From: Flavisolibacter longurius
Lineage (GTDB): Bacteria; Bacteroidota; Bacteroidia; Chitinophagales; Chitinophagaceae
Reading direction: 5' to 3'
Length of the DNA: 64,000 nt
NCBI GenBank assembly: GCA_014163555.1
Contig: JACJGO010000015.1
Coordinates: 62,001-126,000 of the forward strand
The notes below the pieces were generated by a model. The model did not search any database and was not told the origin of the DNA. It saw only the letters and a list, made by a program, of their open reading frames with translations. Shown here in pieces: positions 34,946 to 44,016 of this stretch (its first letter is position 1; every line of letters starts with the position of its first letter). The position numbers and the translations under genes are program-made.

Positions 34946-36574
34946 TCACTTCAACGGCTCTACCCGGAACCAATCCACGTCAGCGTAACCCGAATCATTG
35001 GTCTGTGTTTGCCTTGTGCAGAACAGGCCAAGCTTGGCGCCTTTCCATCGTCCGGGTTCGGCGGTAAATTCCTCAGCGGTATCGGTAAAATTGTTGCCAT
35101 CGAAACTGTAACTGAAACGGCACTTACCCCCTGCTGTTACCCTGATACGGAAATACACAGTAGCACTGCCGGCTTTCGCCAGATCTTTCACTGCTTCCTT
35201 TTTTCCTTTGGCCGCATCTTTGGCCGATGCATAAACAATCCTGTTGCCGTCCTTGCCGCTTTCAATGGCAATAGCAGCATAGCTTAGGCCCATCACGGCC
35301 AGGCCGGCCCGTTCGCCTTCCAGTTTTGGATTGGGTGTAAAAGTGATTTTTGTTGTGGCCATAAATTCTTCCGCCGGAAATTTCTGTTGCAACACATTGG
35401 GTGCCTCCCAGAGGTTCCTGGCACTGTCGGGCAGCTTGTCCGAGAACAGCCGCAGTGCTCCTTTGGCCGGATTGGCGAACGCCCATGTGGCTTTCGGGTT
35501 GGCGGCCCACTGCCATTGCAGCCCGATGGTATTACCATTAAATTCATCGCTTTCCGGCGGTGTTTGCACCGGGTAGGTTTTGCCTACGTTCGGCTTTTTG
35601 TAGCGCAGCACCGGTTCGCCTTTTCCATCGCCATCCTTGTCCACGCCAATCACCGGCCAGTCCCCCACCCACTTCATGGGTTGCAGGTGCACAATGCGGC
35701 CATAGGCTTCTTTGTCCTGGAAATGGAGGAACCAGTCCTCACCGGTTTGTGTTGTCACCCAGGCACCCTGGTGAGGTCCGTTGATCGGTGTTGCTCCCTG
35801 GTCCATTACATTCCTTCTTTCGTAAGGACCGTAAACATTTTTGGAACGCAAAACAAGTTGCCATCCTGTTGACACACCGCCTGCCGGCGCAAAAATGTAA
35901 TACCACCCGTTGCGCTTGTAAAACTTCGGTCCTTCCACGGTGGGGTCTGACTCATGTCCATCGTAAACGATCACACCTTCATCGATGGCTTTTGTTCCTT
36001 CTTTATTCAATTTTTTAACCGCCAGCACCGATTTGATGCCGGCACGGCTGCCGGCATAGGCATAAACCAGGTAGACCTGCCCGTCGGCGTCCCAAAGCGG
36101 GCAGGGATCGATAAGGCCTTTGCCACCTGCCACCAAAATGGGTTCGCTCCAGGGGCCTTCAGCTCTTTTTGCTTTGGTGAGATAAATGCCAAAATCAGGA
36201 TCGGGATAATAGAGGTAAAACTCGCCATTGCGATAGCGCAGCGAAGGCGCCCACACTCCCTCACCGTGACGAGCAACCGAAAAATGTTCGTACGGCGACA
36301 GGCTATTTAGTGCATGGCCAACAAGGCGCCAGTTCACCAGGTCCTTAGAATGTAAAATCGGAAGGCCGGGAACATCTTCAAACGAAGAAGCGGTCATGTA
36401 ATAATCCGTTCCGACCCGGATAGCATCCGGGTCGGAATAATCCGCATGCAGGATGGGGTTTTTATAAGTTCCATCACCGTTGTCAGCCACCCAAACTTTT
36501 GAAATAACCGGCTTTTGCGCAACGCCATGCAAGCCTACCAATACCGCTGTCAACAAGAAAATTTTCTTCATCAT
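34946..36574 (-). CDS. secreted GH43 arabinofuranosidase/xylosidase-like enzyme
   Basis: A 542-residue exported glycosidase (signal peptide cut near GVAQ). The GH43 five-bladed propeller spans about residues 35-345: ILHADYSDPDAIRVG with the base Asp, LIDPCPLWDADG with the pKa-tuning Asp, and DPTVEGPKFYKRNGWYYIF with the acid Glu. The rest is a concanavalin-like domain of the beta-xylosidase C-terminal type (PESDEFNGNTIGLQWQW, SGYADVDWFRV). In a pectin locus it probably removes arabinose side chains. It is the last gene of the SusC operon. Subfamily and linkage remain unresolved. Confidence 0.88.
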   Translation of the reverse strand: MMKKIFLLTAVLVGLHGVAQKPVISKVWVADNGDGTYKNPILHADYSDPDAIRVGTDYYMTASSFEDVPGLPILHSKDLVNWRLVGHALNSLSPYEHFSVARHGEGVWAPSLRYRNGEFYLYYPDPDFGIYLTKAKRAEGPWSEPILVAGGKGLIDPCPLWDADGQVYLVYAYAGSRAGIKSVLAVKKLNKEGTKAIDEGVIVYDGHESDPTVEGPKFYKRNGWYYIFAPAGGVSTGWQLVLRSKNVYGPYERRNVMDQGATPINGPHQGAWVTTQTGEDWFLHFQDKEAYGRIVHLQPMKWVGDWPVIGVDKDGDGKGEPVLRYKKPNVGKTYPVQTPPESDEFNGNTIGLQWQWAANPKATWAFANPAKGALRLFSDKLPDSARNLWEAPNVLQQKFPAEEFMATTKITFTPNPKLEGERAGLAVMGLSYAAIAIESGKDGNRIVYASAKDAAKGKKEAVKDLAKAGSATVYFRIRVTAGGKCRFSYSFDGNNFTDTAEEFTAEPGRWKGAKLGLFCTRQTQTNDSGYADVDWFRVEPLK

Positions 36575-36651
36575 TCCATTTAATTTCTACGTTTCCTCTG
36601 CGTACTATTTTACCGTTCGATGCAAAGTCAACAACTGGTCAGCACCGATTA

Positions 36652-37575
36652 TCATTTTTTCTTTGGCACCACAAACTCTTTTTCCACCAACCAGCGATAC
36701 AGCAGATCCAACCAGAGGTCCGTGGAGCCAGGGTTATCCGAAAGGCCAATGCCATGACCGCCCTGCGGGAAAACATGCAAACTGGCCTGTACCCCTTTTT
36801 CGATCAGCGCATTAAAAAAGTAAAGGCTGTTGCGTACGTTCACCGAACTGTCGTTTTGCGCATGCACCAAAAACGTTGGCGGTGTGTTTACCGTCACCTG
36901 TTGTTCGCTGGAAAATCGGCGAACGGTTGCCGCCGTTGTATCGGCACCCAAAAAAAGCTTTTTACTCCCCTTATGAGCGTAGGCACCCATGGTAACAACC
37001 GGTGAGAGTAGGATCAGAAAATCGGGTCGGGAACTGACGCCATCAAGTGAATCACGGATAGCAGAAACATCTGTTGGATAGGTGGCCAATGTGGTGGCCA
37101 CATGCCCGCCGGCGCTGACGCCCATGACGCCAATTTTATCTGCAGCCAGCGACCACTTTGCGGCATTTGTCTTCAGGAGTTTCATGGCCCGTTGTGCATC
37201 TGTAAGCGGACCGATTTGGCCATTCTTTAAATCCGTTTGATGCGGCAATCGGTACAACAACACAAAGGCATTGATGCCATGCGCATTGAACCATTTGGCA
37301 AAATTAGCCCCATTATACAGGTACGATAACCGCTCGTAACCACCACCGGGACAAATCAAAACCGTGGTTCCTTTGTTCTCCCCTTTCGGTACCAGGAATG
37401 CATACATACCGGGTGTACCCACCCGCCAGATGCGTTCGTTGTACAAGCTATCCGTAACCACTACGCCGTTCCAGTTTGGCTTTTTTCCATCCGGCCAAAG
37501 CGGGATAAACTCCTGTGCGCCGGCAACGGCCTTTCCCAGCAGGAATAGTATCAAAAAAAGTCTTTCCTTCATCAT
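36652..37575 (-). CDS. secreted serine esterase (alpha/beta hydrolase)
   Basis: A 307-residue alpha/beta hydrolase with a signal peptide (LFLILFLLGKAVAG). The oxyanion-hole motif is ICPGGGY, the nucleophile elbow is GVSAGGH, the acid is the Asp of HAQNDSSVN, and the base His is in QGGHGIG. It resembles acetyl-xylan/pectin esterase-like proteins of polysaccharide loci. ATG 37573-37575 overlaps the stop of the upstream pectinesterase gene (ATGA), so an upstream in-frame start was rejected. It probably removes acetyl or other ester groups. Confidence 0.85.
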   Translation of the reverse strand: MMKERLFLILFLLGKAVAGAQEFIPLWPDGKKPNWNGVVVTDSLYNERIWRVGTPGMYAFLVPKGENKGTTVLICPGGGYERLSYLYNGANFAKWFNAHGINAFVLLYRLPHQTDLKNGQIGPLTDAQRAMKLLKTNAAKWSLAADKIGVMGVSAGGHVATTLATYPTDVSAIRDSLDGVSSRPDFLILLSPVVTMGAYAHKGSKKLFLGADTTAATVRRFSSEQQVTVNTPPTFLVHAQNDSSVNVRNSLYFFNALIEKGVQASLHVFPQGGHGIGLSDNPGSTDLWLDLLYRWLVEKEFVVPKKK

Positions 37576-38600
37576 TGCTTTTTTGTCTCTTGCGGCCACT
37601 GGAAGGATTTCCTTTCTATCTGCCGGAACCAAGCCCCATCTTCCGGAACCTGTGCCCCGTTTGAAAAAATAGTTTCCAGTGTATAGTCCTTTACTTCTTT
37701 TGCCGTTAATTGTTTGGCCCAGGAAGCCCGGTATTTTGTATTGGCGCCTTCACCCCTGTTTTGATACTCGGCGTAATAAGCTGTTTTTTCATTCTCAGGA
37801 TTGCCCCAGTTATGCCAGCCTTCGGGAACGATGGCTTTTGGCAGTTGGCAACGAATGAAGGCTGTTTTTGCAAAGGCCCGCCAAGGCCTGCCCAGGTAAA
37901 GTTTGGTTACCGCCGAATCGGCAAGAATGGTGCAGTCGAGAAAAACAAAGCCAAACTTTTTTCCTGTTGTGGTGTTGGCAGCGGTTATGTATGAATTTGA
38001 TTTGGCCCGGATGGTGCATTGCTGGAAGACCGCCGTGGAAGGACCAAATATAAAATCGGTTGTGCCTTCTAAATAACAATTCACAAAAAGCTGCCGTGCA
38101 TTTTCGCCGGCGGCGTAGATAGTATCCTGGTTGCCCAGGAAACGGCAGTTGGTGAAGACCGCTTTATCCGCATCCACATAAAGGGCAAGGGCCTGGCCCA
38201 CCGGTCCGGCTGTATTGGCAAAAGTTATGTTCTCTGCAACAAACCGGTTCCCGGAAATTTTTGCCGTGTAGGAAGTAAAGGTTGTATGCTTGCCACGACC
38301 CGAATAATCGTTAAAGGTGATGATGGTTTTCTCAACGCTTTCACCGATAAACCGTACGTCTGTGTTGTTGGCCGGGAGTTCAATCTTTTCATTGTAAACG
38401 CCGTTCTTAATGTAAAGGGTAATTGGCGCCAGCGGAAACACCCGCATCGCATCGATAGCATCCTGTATATACCGGTAATCACCTGAACCATCTTTGGCTA
38501 CGGTAAAGACATATTTGTACTGCTGCGGATTGGCTGTCTGGCCAAGGCTTGCGGTAACCGAAAGGCAAAAAACCAACACGAAAAAAATGCATCTTATCAT
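37572..38600 (-). CDS. secreted pectinesterase (CE8)
   Basis: A 342-residue secreted pectin methylesterase with a signal peptide cut near ASLGQ. The right-handed beta-helix carries the full CE8 signature: Q158-D159 in GNQDTIY, D182 in TTDFIFG and R238 in LGRPWRAF. It hydrolyses methyl esters of homogalacturonan, making it a substrate for pectate lyases. Unlike the CE8 domain of the protein at 28149, all standard residues are present. It is located between two esterase genes in the SusC operon. Confidence 0.93.
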   Translation of the reverse strand: MIRCIFFVLVFCLSVTASLGQTANPQQYKYVFTVAKDGSGDYRYIQDAIDAMRVFPLAPITLYIKNGVYNEKIELPANNTDVRFIGESVEKTIITFNDYSGRGKHTTFTSYTAKISGNRFVAENITFANTAGPVGQALALYVDADKAVFTNCRFLGNQDTIYAAGENARQLFVNCYLEGTTDFIFGPSTAVFQQCTIRAKSNSYITAANTTTGKKFGFVFLDCTILADSAVTKLYLGRPWRAFAKTAFIRCQLPKAIVPEGWHNWGNPENEKTAYYAEYQNRGEGANTKYRASWAKQLTAKEVKDYTLETIFSNGAQVPEDGAWFRQIERKSFQWPQETKKQ

Positions 38601-38613
38601 AACGCCTTTCCAA

Positions 38614-40296
38614 TTATTTGTTGAAGACTTTTTTCAAAAAACCATCCATGTATTTTACCGTCGGATCAAACCAGGGATGGTAAAGCGGAAAGGTGTGCGG
38701 AGCATCCGGAAAAGTTTTTGCATCGGTGTAAATGTTGTGTTGTCGCAACACCTGCATAAAATCGTCCCGTCCTGCATGCATGCGATCCACGCTGCTGTTG
38801 ATAAAAAGTGTAGGCGGTGTATGCTTTCCCACATGCATCAGCGGTGAGGCTTCTGTCCATAATTCAGCGGCATCTTTTTTCGGGTAGCCGAACCAGTAAG
38901 TTGCAGCAGAGATGCGTTTGCTATCGTCGCCTTCGCCGGATTCGGGATGCACAAACGAAAGCGTTCCATCCAGGTCGATGACGGCATCCACATCAGAGGA
39001 TTGATTTGCATAACAACCCTCACCTTCATAACTGGCCATTCCGTTTGTAGCGCCGAGGAAAGCAGCCAGTTCGCCACCAGCCGAAAAACCAGCTACGGCA
39101 ATTTTTGCGGTATCGATGTTGTATGTTTTTGCATGGGCATGCATCCACCGTAAGGCCCCTTTCAGGTCATGCACAGCCGCCGGGTACAAGGCTTCCGTTG
39201 ACAGGCGATATTCCGGTGTAAAACAAACATAGCCCAATGCGGCCAGTTTCTGCGCCAGGGGATGGTGCTGCGTTTTGTTTCCCGACCGCCAGCCACCGCC
39301 GTGAATGATAAGCACAGCGGGTCGTTTTTTAGAAGACCGCATTGTGGTCAGGAAGGCATCCAGCTTTAGCTTGCGATCGCCTCTTTCACAGTACACAATA
39401 TTAGCCTTCTGAACAACGTTTTTTGTAGCTGCCAGCGTTATCGGTTTGATAAAAGGATAATTCTTTTTGGTTTTGATAAAATCACTCCCGTTTGTAAAGG
39501 ATGTGTCAGGAACCCCTGTCAGTCCGCTCAAAATAGGCTCCGGTTTTTTTGTTCCCGGTTTCACGATACGCTCCGCCAGTTCTATCTTTTGCTGTTTAAG
39601 CCCGGCAAGTACCAACTGGGCCATCTGCCTGGCGCCGTACGCATTAAAATGTGTGTTGTCTTTTTGTCCCTCCGGGTAGGCCGGGTGTTCGCCCGGTTCC
39701 AGGTACATAAACAGGTGTTTGGAAAGCTCAGGCCCAAGGCTTGTCAAGAGATTCCTGCTCATGCTGTCCAGATCAATAATGGGTACACCATGCTGCTTGC
39801 CTACTTCCAATACGGCTGCCGTGTATTCTGTATGAGTTTCTTCCTGTTTCCCTTCTTTGTTGAAACGCATTCGTGTGACCGGTGTTACCAAAACAGGAAA
39901 GGCTTTTCTTGCCCTTGTTTCGGTAATAAATTTGGCCAGATTGGATTTGTAATCCGGTACCGGGGTGTAACGGTCTTTGTAGCGTTCTTCTTTGGCTTCA
40001 TCGTTGTGCCCAAACTGCATCAGCACATAGTCACCTTCGTTTAGATTTCCTGTAATCGGAGACCAACGATTCTCCGATAAAAATGTGCGGGTGCTCCGTC
40101 CGCCGCGGGCATGGTTGCTGATGGTGACAGTAGAATCAAAAAAGTATTTAAACGGCATCCCCCAGCCGGCCAACGGCGCCCGTTGGGGCTCGTATTCACA
40201 CACGGTAGAATCACCGATCAGGTAAACCGTGATCTTTTTTTTCGGTGGAAGCGAAAAAGCAAAGGCAATGATCGCCAGTAAAAGAAAAAAACGCAT
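38614..40296 (-). CDS. rhamnogalacturonan acetylesterase (CE12) - alpha/beta esterase fusion
   Basis: A 560-residue protein with a short signal peptide (MRFFLLLAIIAFAFSL). Residues about 25-265 are a CE12 SGNH domain: LIGDSTVC with the Ser, GGRSTRTF, MQFGHND and DNTHFNAYGARQMA with the Asp/His pair. Residues about 305-560 are an alpha/beta hydrolase with IHGGGWRSG, AGFSAGGEL and a C-terminal DAPHTF. I chose ATG 40294-40296 because it begins the signal peptide; a longer frame extends into the preceding gene. Two different deacetylases in one chain may attack differently placed acetyl groups. Confidence 0.87.
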   Translation of the reverse strand: MRFFLLLAIIAFAFSLPPKKKITVYLIGDSTVCEYEPQRAPLAGWGMPFKYFFDSTVTISNHARGGRSTRTFLSENRWSPITGNLNEGDYVLMQFGHNDEAKEERYKDRYTPVPDYKSNLAKFITETRARKAFPVLVTPVTRMRFNKEGKQEETHTEYTAAVLEVGKQHGVPIIDLDSMSRNLLTSLGPELSKHLFMYLEPGEHPAYPEGQKDNTHFNAYGARQMAQLVLAGLKQQKIELAERIVKPGTKKPEPILSGLTGVPDTSFTNGSDFIKTKKNYPFIKPITLAATKNVVQKANIVYCERGDRKLKLDAFLTTMRSSKKRPAVLIIHGGGWRSGNKTQHHPLAQKLAALGYVCFTPEYRLSTEALYPAAVHDLKGALRWMHAHAKTYNIDTAKIAVAGFSAGGELAAFLGATNGMASYEGEGCYANQSSDVDAVIDLDGTLSFVHPESGEGDDSKRISAATYWFGYPKKDAAELWTEASPLMHVGKHTPPTLFINSSVDRMHAGRDDFMQVLRQHNIYTDAKTFPDAPHTFPLYHPWFDPTVKYMDGFLKKVFNK

Positions 40297-40306
40297 TATC
40301 CAAAAC

Positions 40307-41059
40307 CTATTTTTTCGCCGGCGGCTGGTAAATATGTCCCGCCAGCGGAAGTTGTAAATTTTTGATCCCGGCCAGAACGATCTGCGCCATCTTTCTTGCT
40401 CCCAGTTCGCTGAAATGAGTATCGTCCACTTTGCCGGCGGGATAGTTCGGATGCTCACCTGGCTGCAGGTGCAGGAAGAGCATTTTGGAACCTTCCACGC
40501 CAAAGCTTTGGACCAGTTGCTGGCTTTTACTATCAAGATCAATCAGCGGCACCTTTTGAGAAGAGGCTACTTCTCTTACCAGAGCGGCATAGGCATCATG
40601 TGTTCCCTCCACCCGGCCATCGGCGCTGAACTTACGACGGGCTGCAGGCGTTATCAAAACAGGAAAGGCGCCCTTGTTTCGGGTTTCCGAAACATAACGG
40701 GTTAGGTTGGCCGTAAACTGCTCCTGCGTAGTAGCGCTCCTTTTTGTCGGCACTTCATCGTTGTGGCCAAACTGGATAAAAACATAATCGCCCTTTTTCA
40801 AACCTTCCACAACCGGCTTCCACAGGCCTTCTTCAATAAACGTTCGGGTACTGCGACCATTCTTAGCTTGGTTATCAACGACGATCGTACTGTCAAAAAA
40901 ATGGGCGAAGGGCATCCCCCAGCCGGTTTCAGGATAGGCTTTCACTTCCTTGATAGAGATGGTGGAATCGCCAATAAGGTAAACTGTTGTTTTGTCCTTA
41001 AGAGGCAGAAAGGCTGTTGTCATCAGCAAAACAAAAAAGAGGAAAAGAAGTCTTCTCAT
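40307..41059 (-). CDS. rhamnogalacturonan acetylesterase (CE12)
   Basis: A 250-residue SGNH hydrolase with a hydrophobic N-terminus (RRLLFLFFVLLMTTAF). The four blocks are present: YLIGDSTIS, NGRSTRTF, IQFGHNDE and DDTHFSELGARKMAQ. It is homologous to the N-terminal half of the next gene's product, which suggests duplication followed by fusion. It is predicted to remove acetyl groups from rhamnogalacturonan I in the periplasm or outside the cell. ATG 41057-41059 was preferred since an upstream start would add a non-signal extension. Confidence 0.88.
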   Translation of the reverse strand: MRRLLFLFFVLLMTTAFLPLKDKTTVYLIGDSTISIKEVKAYPETGWGMPFAHFFDSTIVVDNQAKNGRSTRTFIEEGLWKPVVEGLKKGDYVFIQFGHNDEVPTKRSATTQEQFTANLTRYVSETRNKGAFPVLITPAARRKFSADGRVEGTHDAYAALVREVASSQKVPLIDLDSKSQQLVQSFGVEGSKMLFLHLQPGEHPNYPAGKVDDTHFSELGARKMAQIVLAGIKNLQLPLAGHIYQPPAKK

Positions 41060-41106
41060 GCAAACTACTTTAGGTGCGGCTATAATAATAAGAAGCAAGC
41101 AAAAGC

Positions 41107-41130
41107 GGAGAAGGTTGCACCTTCTCCTTT
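41107..41130. terminator. hairpin after the oxidoreductase gene
   Basis: GGAGAAGG-TTGCA-CCTTCTCC, an 8-bp stem, lies between the oxidoreductase stop (41159) and the CE12 start (41059). Its T-run is better on the plus strand. It may attenuate leftward transcription within the operon. Confidence 0.5.
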
Positions 41131-41158
41131 TTACATTTCTCGTCTGACGTTTCACGCC

Positions 41159-42565
41159 CTACACCACGTGGCGCTTTGCCATTGGTTTCAGGTCGGTGAG
41201 TTCGGCAATGGAAACGGTGCGTTTTTCCTTAATGCTTTTGCGGGCCGCTACACCAATCAGCATTGACATGGCACCTTCCCGTGAGCCGGCCAGGATGTTA
41301 TAGGGATTATCGGTGGGGTCTTTGAAAATACGGTGATGCATGCGCTGATCGCCGCCACCGTGGCCTCCGGCATATTGCGGCACTTTGATGATCTTGTGTT
41401 CTTTCTGGAAATTGTTCATCAGCATCACCTCTTTGAACTTGCCCGGAATGGCGTCTTTGTCTTGCGCCATTTCCTGCGCATGGCGTGAAGCCTGGTCGGT
41501 AGCATCCGGTTGCAGGTAAGGAATATCCTCCCAGCTTTCCAGCCGTCCGTCCATGCCGTTAAACGCTATGCGCCAGCCTTCGTAAGGCGAATACGTGGTG
41601 AGACTGTAATTCACAATCACGCCATTGGCGTATTTAATCTGCGCCGACATTTTATCCCATATGTCGATCTCTTCACGCCACACGCAACCATCCCGCAGGT
41701 AACCATCATGATGTTCGTTGGCCACGTACAGATCCATCATGCCTTTGTTCTTGGTGATGTCCATATAAAACCGGCACTTGTCCTTGTGTTCGCAACCCCG
41801 GCACTTAGTGCCGCGGAACGGATTGTTCTTTCCGTAGTGTTCCAGTTCTCCATGAGCAGTCACTTCCAGCGGCTCCGAGTTCAGCCACCAGTTCAGCAGG
41901 TCAAAATGGTGCGTGGCCTTGTGCACCCACAAGGACCCGCCTTTGGCAGTGATGCCGTGCCAGCGGCGGAAATAATCGGCACCGTGGTACACGTTCAGCA
42001 TCCAGTTGAAATCAACGGATGTGACCCTACCAATGCTGTTGGCGGCAAGCAGTTCTTTTATCTTCATCATGTGCGGGCCATGCCGGTAGTTAAACGCAAC
42101 CGTTACTTTTTTACCTGTTTTTTTCTCGGCATCCAGGATGTTTTTGCACTTCACTTCGTCCGTTGTCATCGGCTTTTCCGAAATCACATCGGCACCCAGT
42201 TCCATGGCACGGATAATAAATTTATCATGCGTAGAATCCATGGTGGTGACGATGACAATGTCAGGCTTTGTTGCTTTCATCATCACCTCAAAATCCGTAA
42301 ACGTAGGACAGGCTACTTTCATCCGTTGTTTGGCCAGCGCCACTCGACCGGGATTGCTGTCACAAAGGCCTACAAACTCCACTACATCACTAAAATTCTT
42401 CAAAACCGCTTCACCCCAAAAGCCAATGCCACGGGAACCGGTTCCAATCATGGCCAGCTTTTTTTTGGGAGCGGCAGCCGCCGCCAAAGATGTCAATGGT
42501 GTTTGCGCCAACAGGATACCGGTTGCCGCTAAGGAAGAATTCCGTAAAAAATGCCTGCGTTTCAT
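41159..42565 (-). CDS. Tat-exported Gfo/Idh/MocA oxidoreductase with Cys cluster
   Basis: A 468-residue NAD(P)-dependent oxidoreductase-like protein. The N-terminus MKRRHFLRNSSLAATGILLA is a twin-arginine signal (RRHFL), so it would be exported folded with its cofactor. The Rossmann part reads LAMIGTGSRG and VISEKPMTT with the family's EKP Lys. The catalytic half includes FNYRHGPHMMKIKELL and WHGITAKGGSLWVHKATHHFDLLNWW. A cysteine group, CRGCEHKDKC and a later DGCVW, may hold zinc. The substrate is unknown; its place between lyases and esterases suggests a pectin-derived sugar. Confidence 0.85.
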   Translation of the reverse strand: MKRRHFLRNSSLAATGILLAQTPLTSLAAAAAPKKKLAMIGTGSRGIGFWGEAVLKNFSDVVEFVGLCDSNPGRVALAKQRMKVACPTFTDFEVMMKATKPDIVIVTTMDSTHDKFIIRAMELGADVISEKPMTTDEVKCKNILDAEKKTGKKVTVAFNYRHGPHMMKIKELLAANSIGRVTSVDFNWMLNVYHGADYFRRWHGITAKGGSLWVHKATHHFDLLNWWLNSEPLEVTAHGELEHYGKNNPFRGTKCRGCEHKDKCRFYMDITKNKGMMDLYVANEHHDGYLRDGCVWREEIDIWDKMSAQIKYANGVIVNYSLTTYSPYEGWRIAFNGMDGRLESWEDIPYLQPDATDQASRHAQEMAQDKDAIPGKFKEVMLMNNFQKEHKIIKVPQYAGGHGGGDQRMHHRIFKDPTDNPYNILAGSREGAMSMLIGVAARKSIKEKRTVSIAELTDLKPMAKRHVV

Positions 42566-42582
42566 ATAGAGCGTTTTATATT

Positions 42583-44016
42583 TTATTGCCTGGGATTGAC
42601 CAAACCGTTTATATACATTTCAATGTTCGTATAAAATCGGTGCAGTGTGTTTGCAGCAGCATCGGAAGCATTGGCAGGATTCAATCCCCTTAACTTTTCC
42701 CACGCATCGGGCATGCCATCACCGTCACTGTCTTTTGGCGCTTCTGCTGTCTGTAAGGTGGGCCATGCGTTCACCGTCATTTCGTAAGGCGTTCCGTGCG
42801 GAAAGCCACCCTGCACGTCAATGATGCGGCCCTTTCCATTTTGTACATCGCGGATGATGCGTTCATCCAGCGTATCCCTTCGGTAACTGGCGCCTGCTTC
42901 CTGCAACACCAACTGGTAAGCTTCTCCTGCTTTTTGCGTTGTTACCGGTAAAGCCGCAAACGCTAAGTCCATTTTGACATTTTGCTTATCCGCTTCGGAA
43001 CCGTTGTTCATCACCACACCTTTCCAGTTGTCGGCCGTAACGGCTGCAGTGCCTTCCACCACATTTCCAGCCACATAAAATTTACCAAAAGGCAGTTGTG
43101 GCAATTTATGGTAAGGATTCAATAATCTATCCTGCACTGTTTTTTTGGTGTCGGGTCCGGGCTTGTAATAATTGTTCACCATGTTGTAGGAACCGCCTTC
43201 ACCGGCATATACATTGTTGGTGCTCCAATTGTAAATAACATTGTTTCGAAAATCCACAAACTCTGATGGAATGTTTCGGGTTCCGTCGAACCGCGGTGTA
43301 CGGGTAACGCAGTGGGCAAACAGGTTGTGGTGTGCCGATGTATGCCGGCCACCCCAAATGCCGCCATAACCATGTTGTTCAAAATCTTTATCGCCCTTTT
43401 CAAAATGATAAGAATAGTTCAGGGGCTCGGAGATCAGGTTCCACTGCAGGGTGGTGCTGTCGCCACCGTACACCGTAAAGGCTTCATCCGTACTCCAGCT
43501 CATGGTGCAGTGATCGATGATGATGTTCCTGCGACCTATGCCGCCAAAGGCATCATCGCTGCCGCCGCCGGGTGTTTTGCCTGCATTCTGATAACGGTCG
43601 CCCATGCGAAAACGCAGGTAACGAATAATGATGTTATCTCCCGACAGCGATACCGGCTGATCGGCGAGGCAGATGCCATCGCCGGGAGCCGTTTGTCCCG
43701 CTATGGTGACGTTGCCTTTGATGTTCAATTTTGATTTGAGATGGATGGTTCCTGATACCGCAAATACAATAATGCGGCGACCGTTTTTTTGCACTGCTTT
43801 GCGAAAGCTGCCCTCTCCTTCATCGTTTAAATTGGTGACGACAACCATTTCGCCTCCTCTACCGCCGGTAGTGTATTTGCCAAAGCCTTCGGCCCCGGGG
43901 AAAGCAATGGGCACCGACTCTTTGTCAACTGCCGGCGACAAGGTTCGTGAACACCCCACCTGCAACAAACAGGAGAATAAAAAAGCAAGTATGTAGATAG
44001 GATAAAATCGAATCAT
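42583..44016 (-). CDS. pectate lyase PL1, lipoprotein (second of two)
   Basis: A 477-residue right-handed beta-helix lyase, with a lipobox LLQVGC that predicts a surface or periplasmic lipid anchor. Family markers are AFPGAEGFGKYTTGGRGG, VVTNLNDEGEGSFRKAV, VTIAGQTAPGDGICL, IIRYLRFRMGD, IIIDHCTMSWSTDEAF and HHNLFAHCVTRTPRFDG. The tail has DSDGDGMPDAWEKLRG, a calcium-loop-like repeat. It is predicted to cut polygalacturonate by beta-elimination. Its start overlaps the stop of the preceding PL1 gene by one base (TAATG). Confidence 0.9.
   Translation of the reverse strand: MIRFYPIYILAFLFSCLLQVGCSRTLSPAVDKESVPIAFPGAEGFGKYTTGGRGGEMVVVTNLNDEGEGSFRKAVQKNGRRIIVFAVSGTIHLKSKLNIKGNVTIAGQTAPGDGICLADQPVSLSGDNIIIRYLRFRMGDRYQNAGKTPGGGSDDAFGGIGRRNIIIDHCTMSWSTDEAFTVYGGDSTTLQWNLISEPLNYSYHFEKGDKDFEQHGYGGIWGGRHTSAHHNLFAHCVTRTPRFDGTRNIPSEFVDFRNNVIYNWSTNNVYAGEGGSYNMVNNYYKPGPDTKKTVQDRLLNPYHKLPQLPFGKFYVAGNVVEGTAAVTADNWKGVVMNNGSEADKQNVKMDLAFAALPVTTQKAGEAYQLVLQEAGASYRRDTLDERIIRDVQNGKGRIIDVQGGFPHGTPYEMTVNAWPTLQTAEAPKDSDGDGMPDAWEKLRGLNPANASDAAANTLHRFYTNIEMYINGLVNPRQ

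Noticed and set aside
41510-42532. 340-codon plus-strand frame opposite the oxidoreductase gene
   Set aside because: Antisense shadow of a gene with clear Gfo/Idh/MocA motifs and Tat signal.
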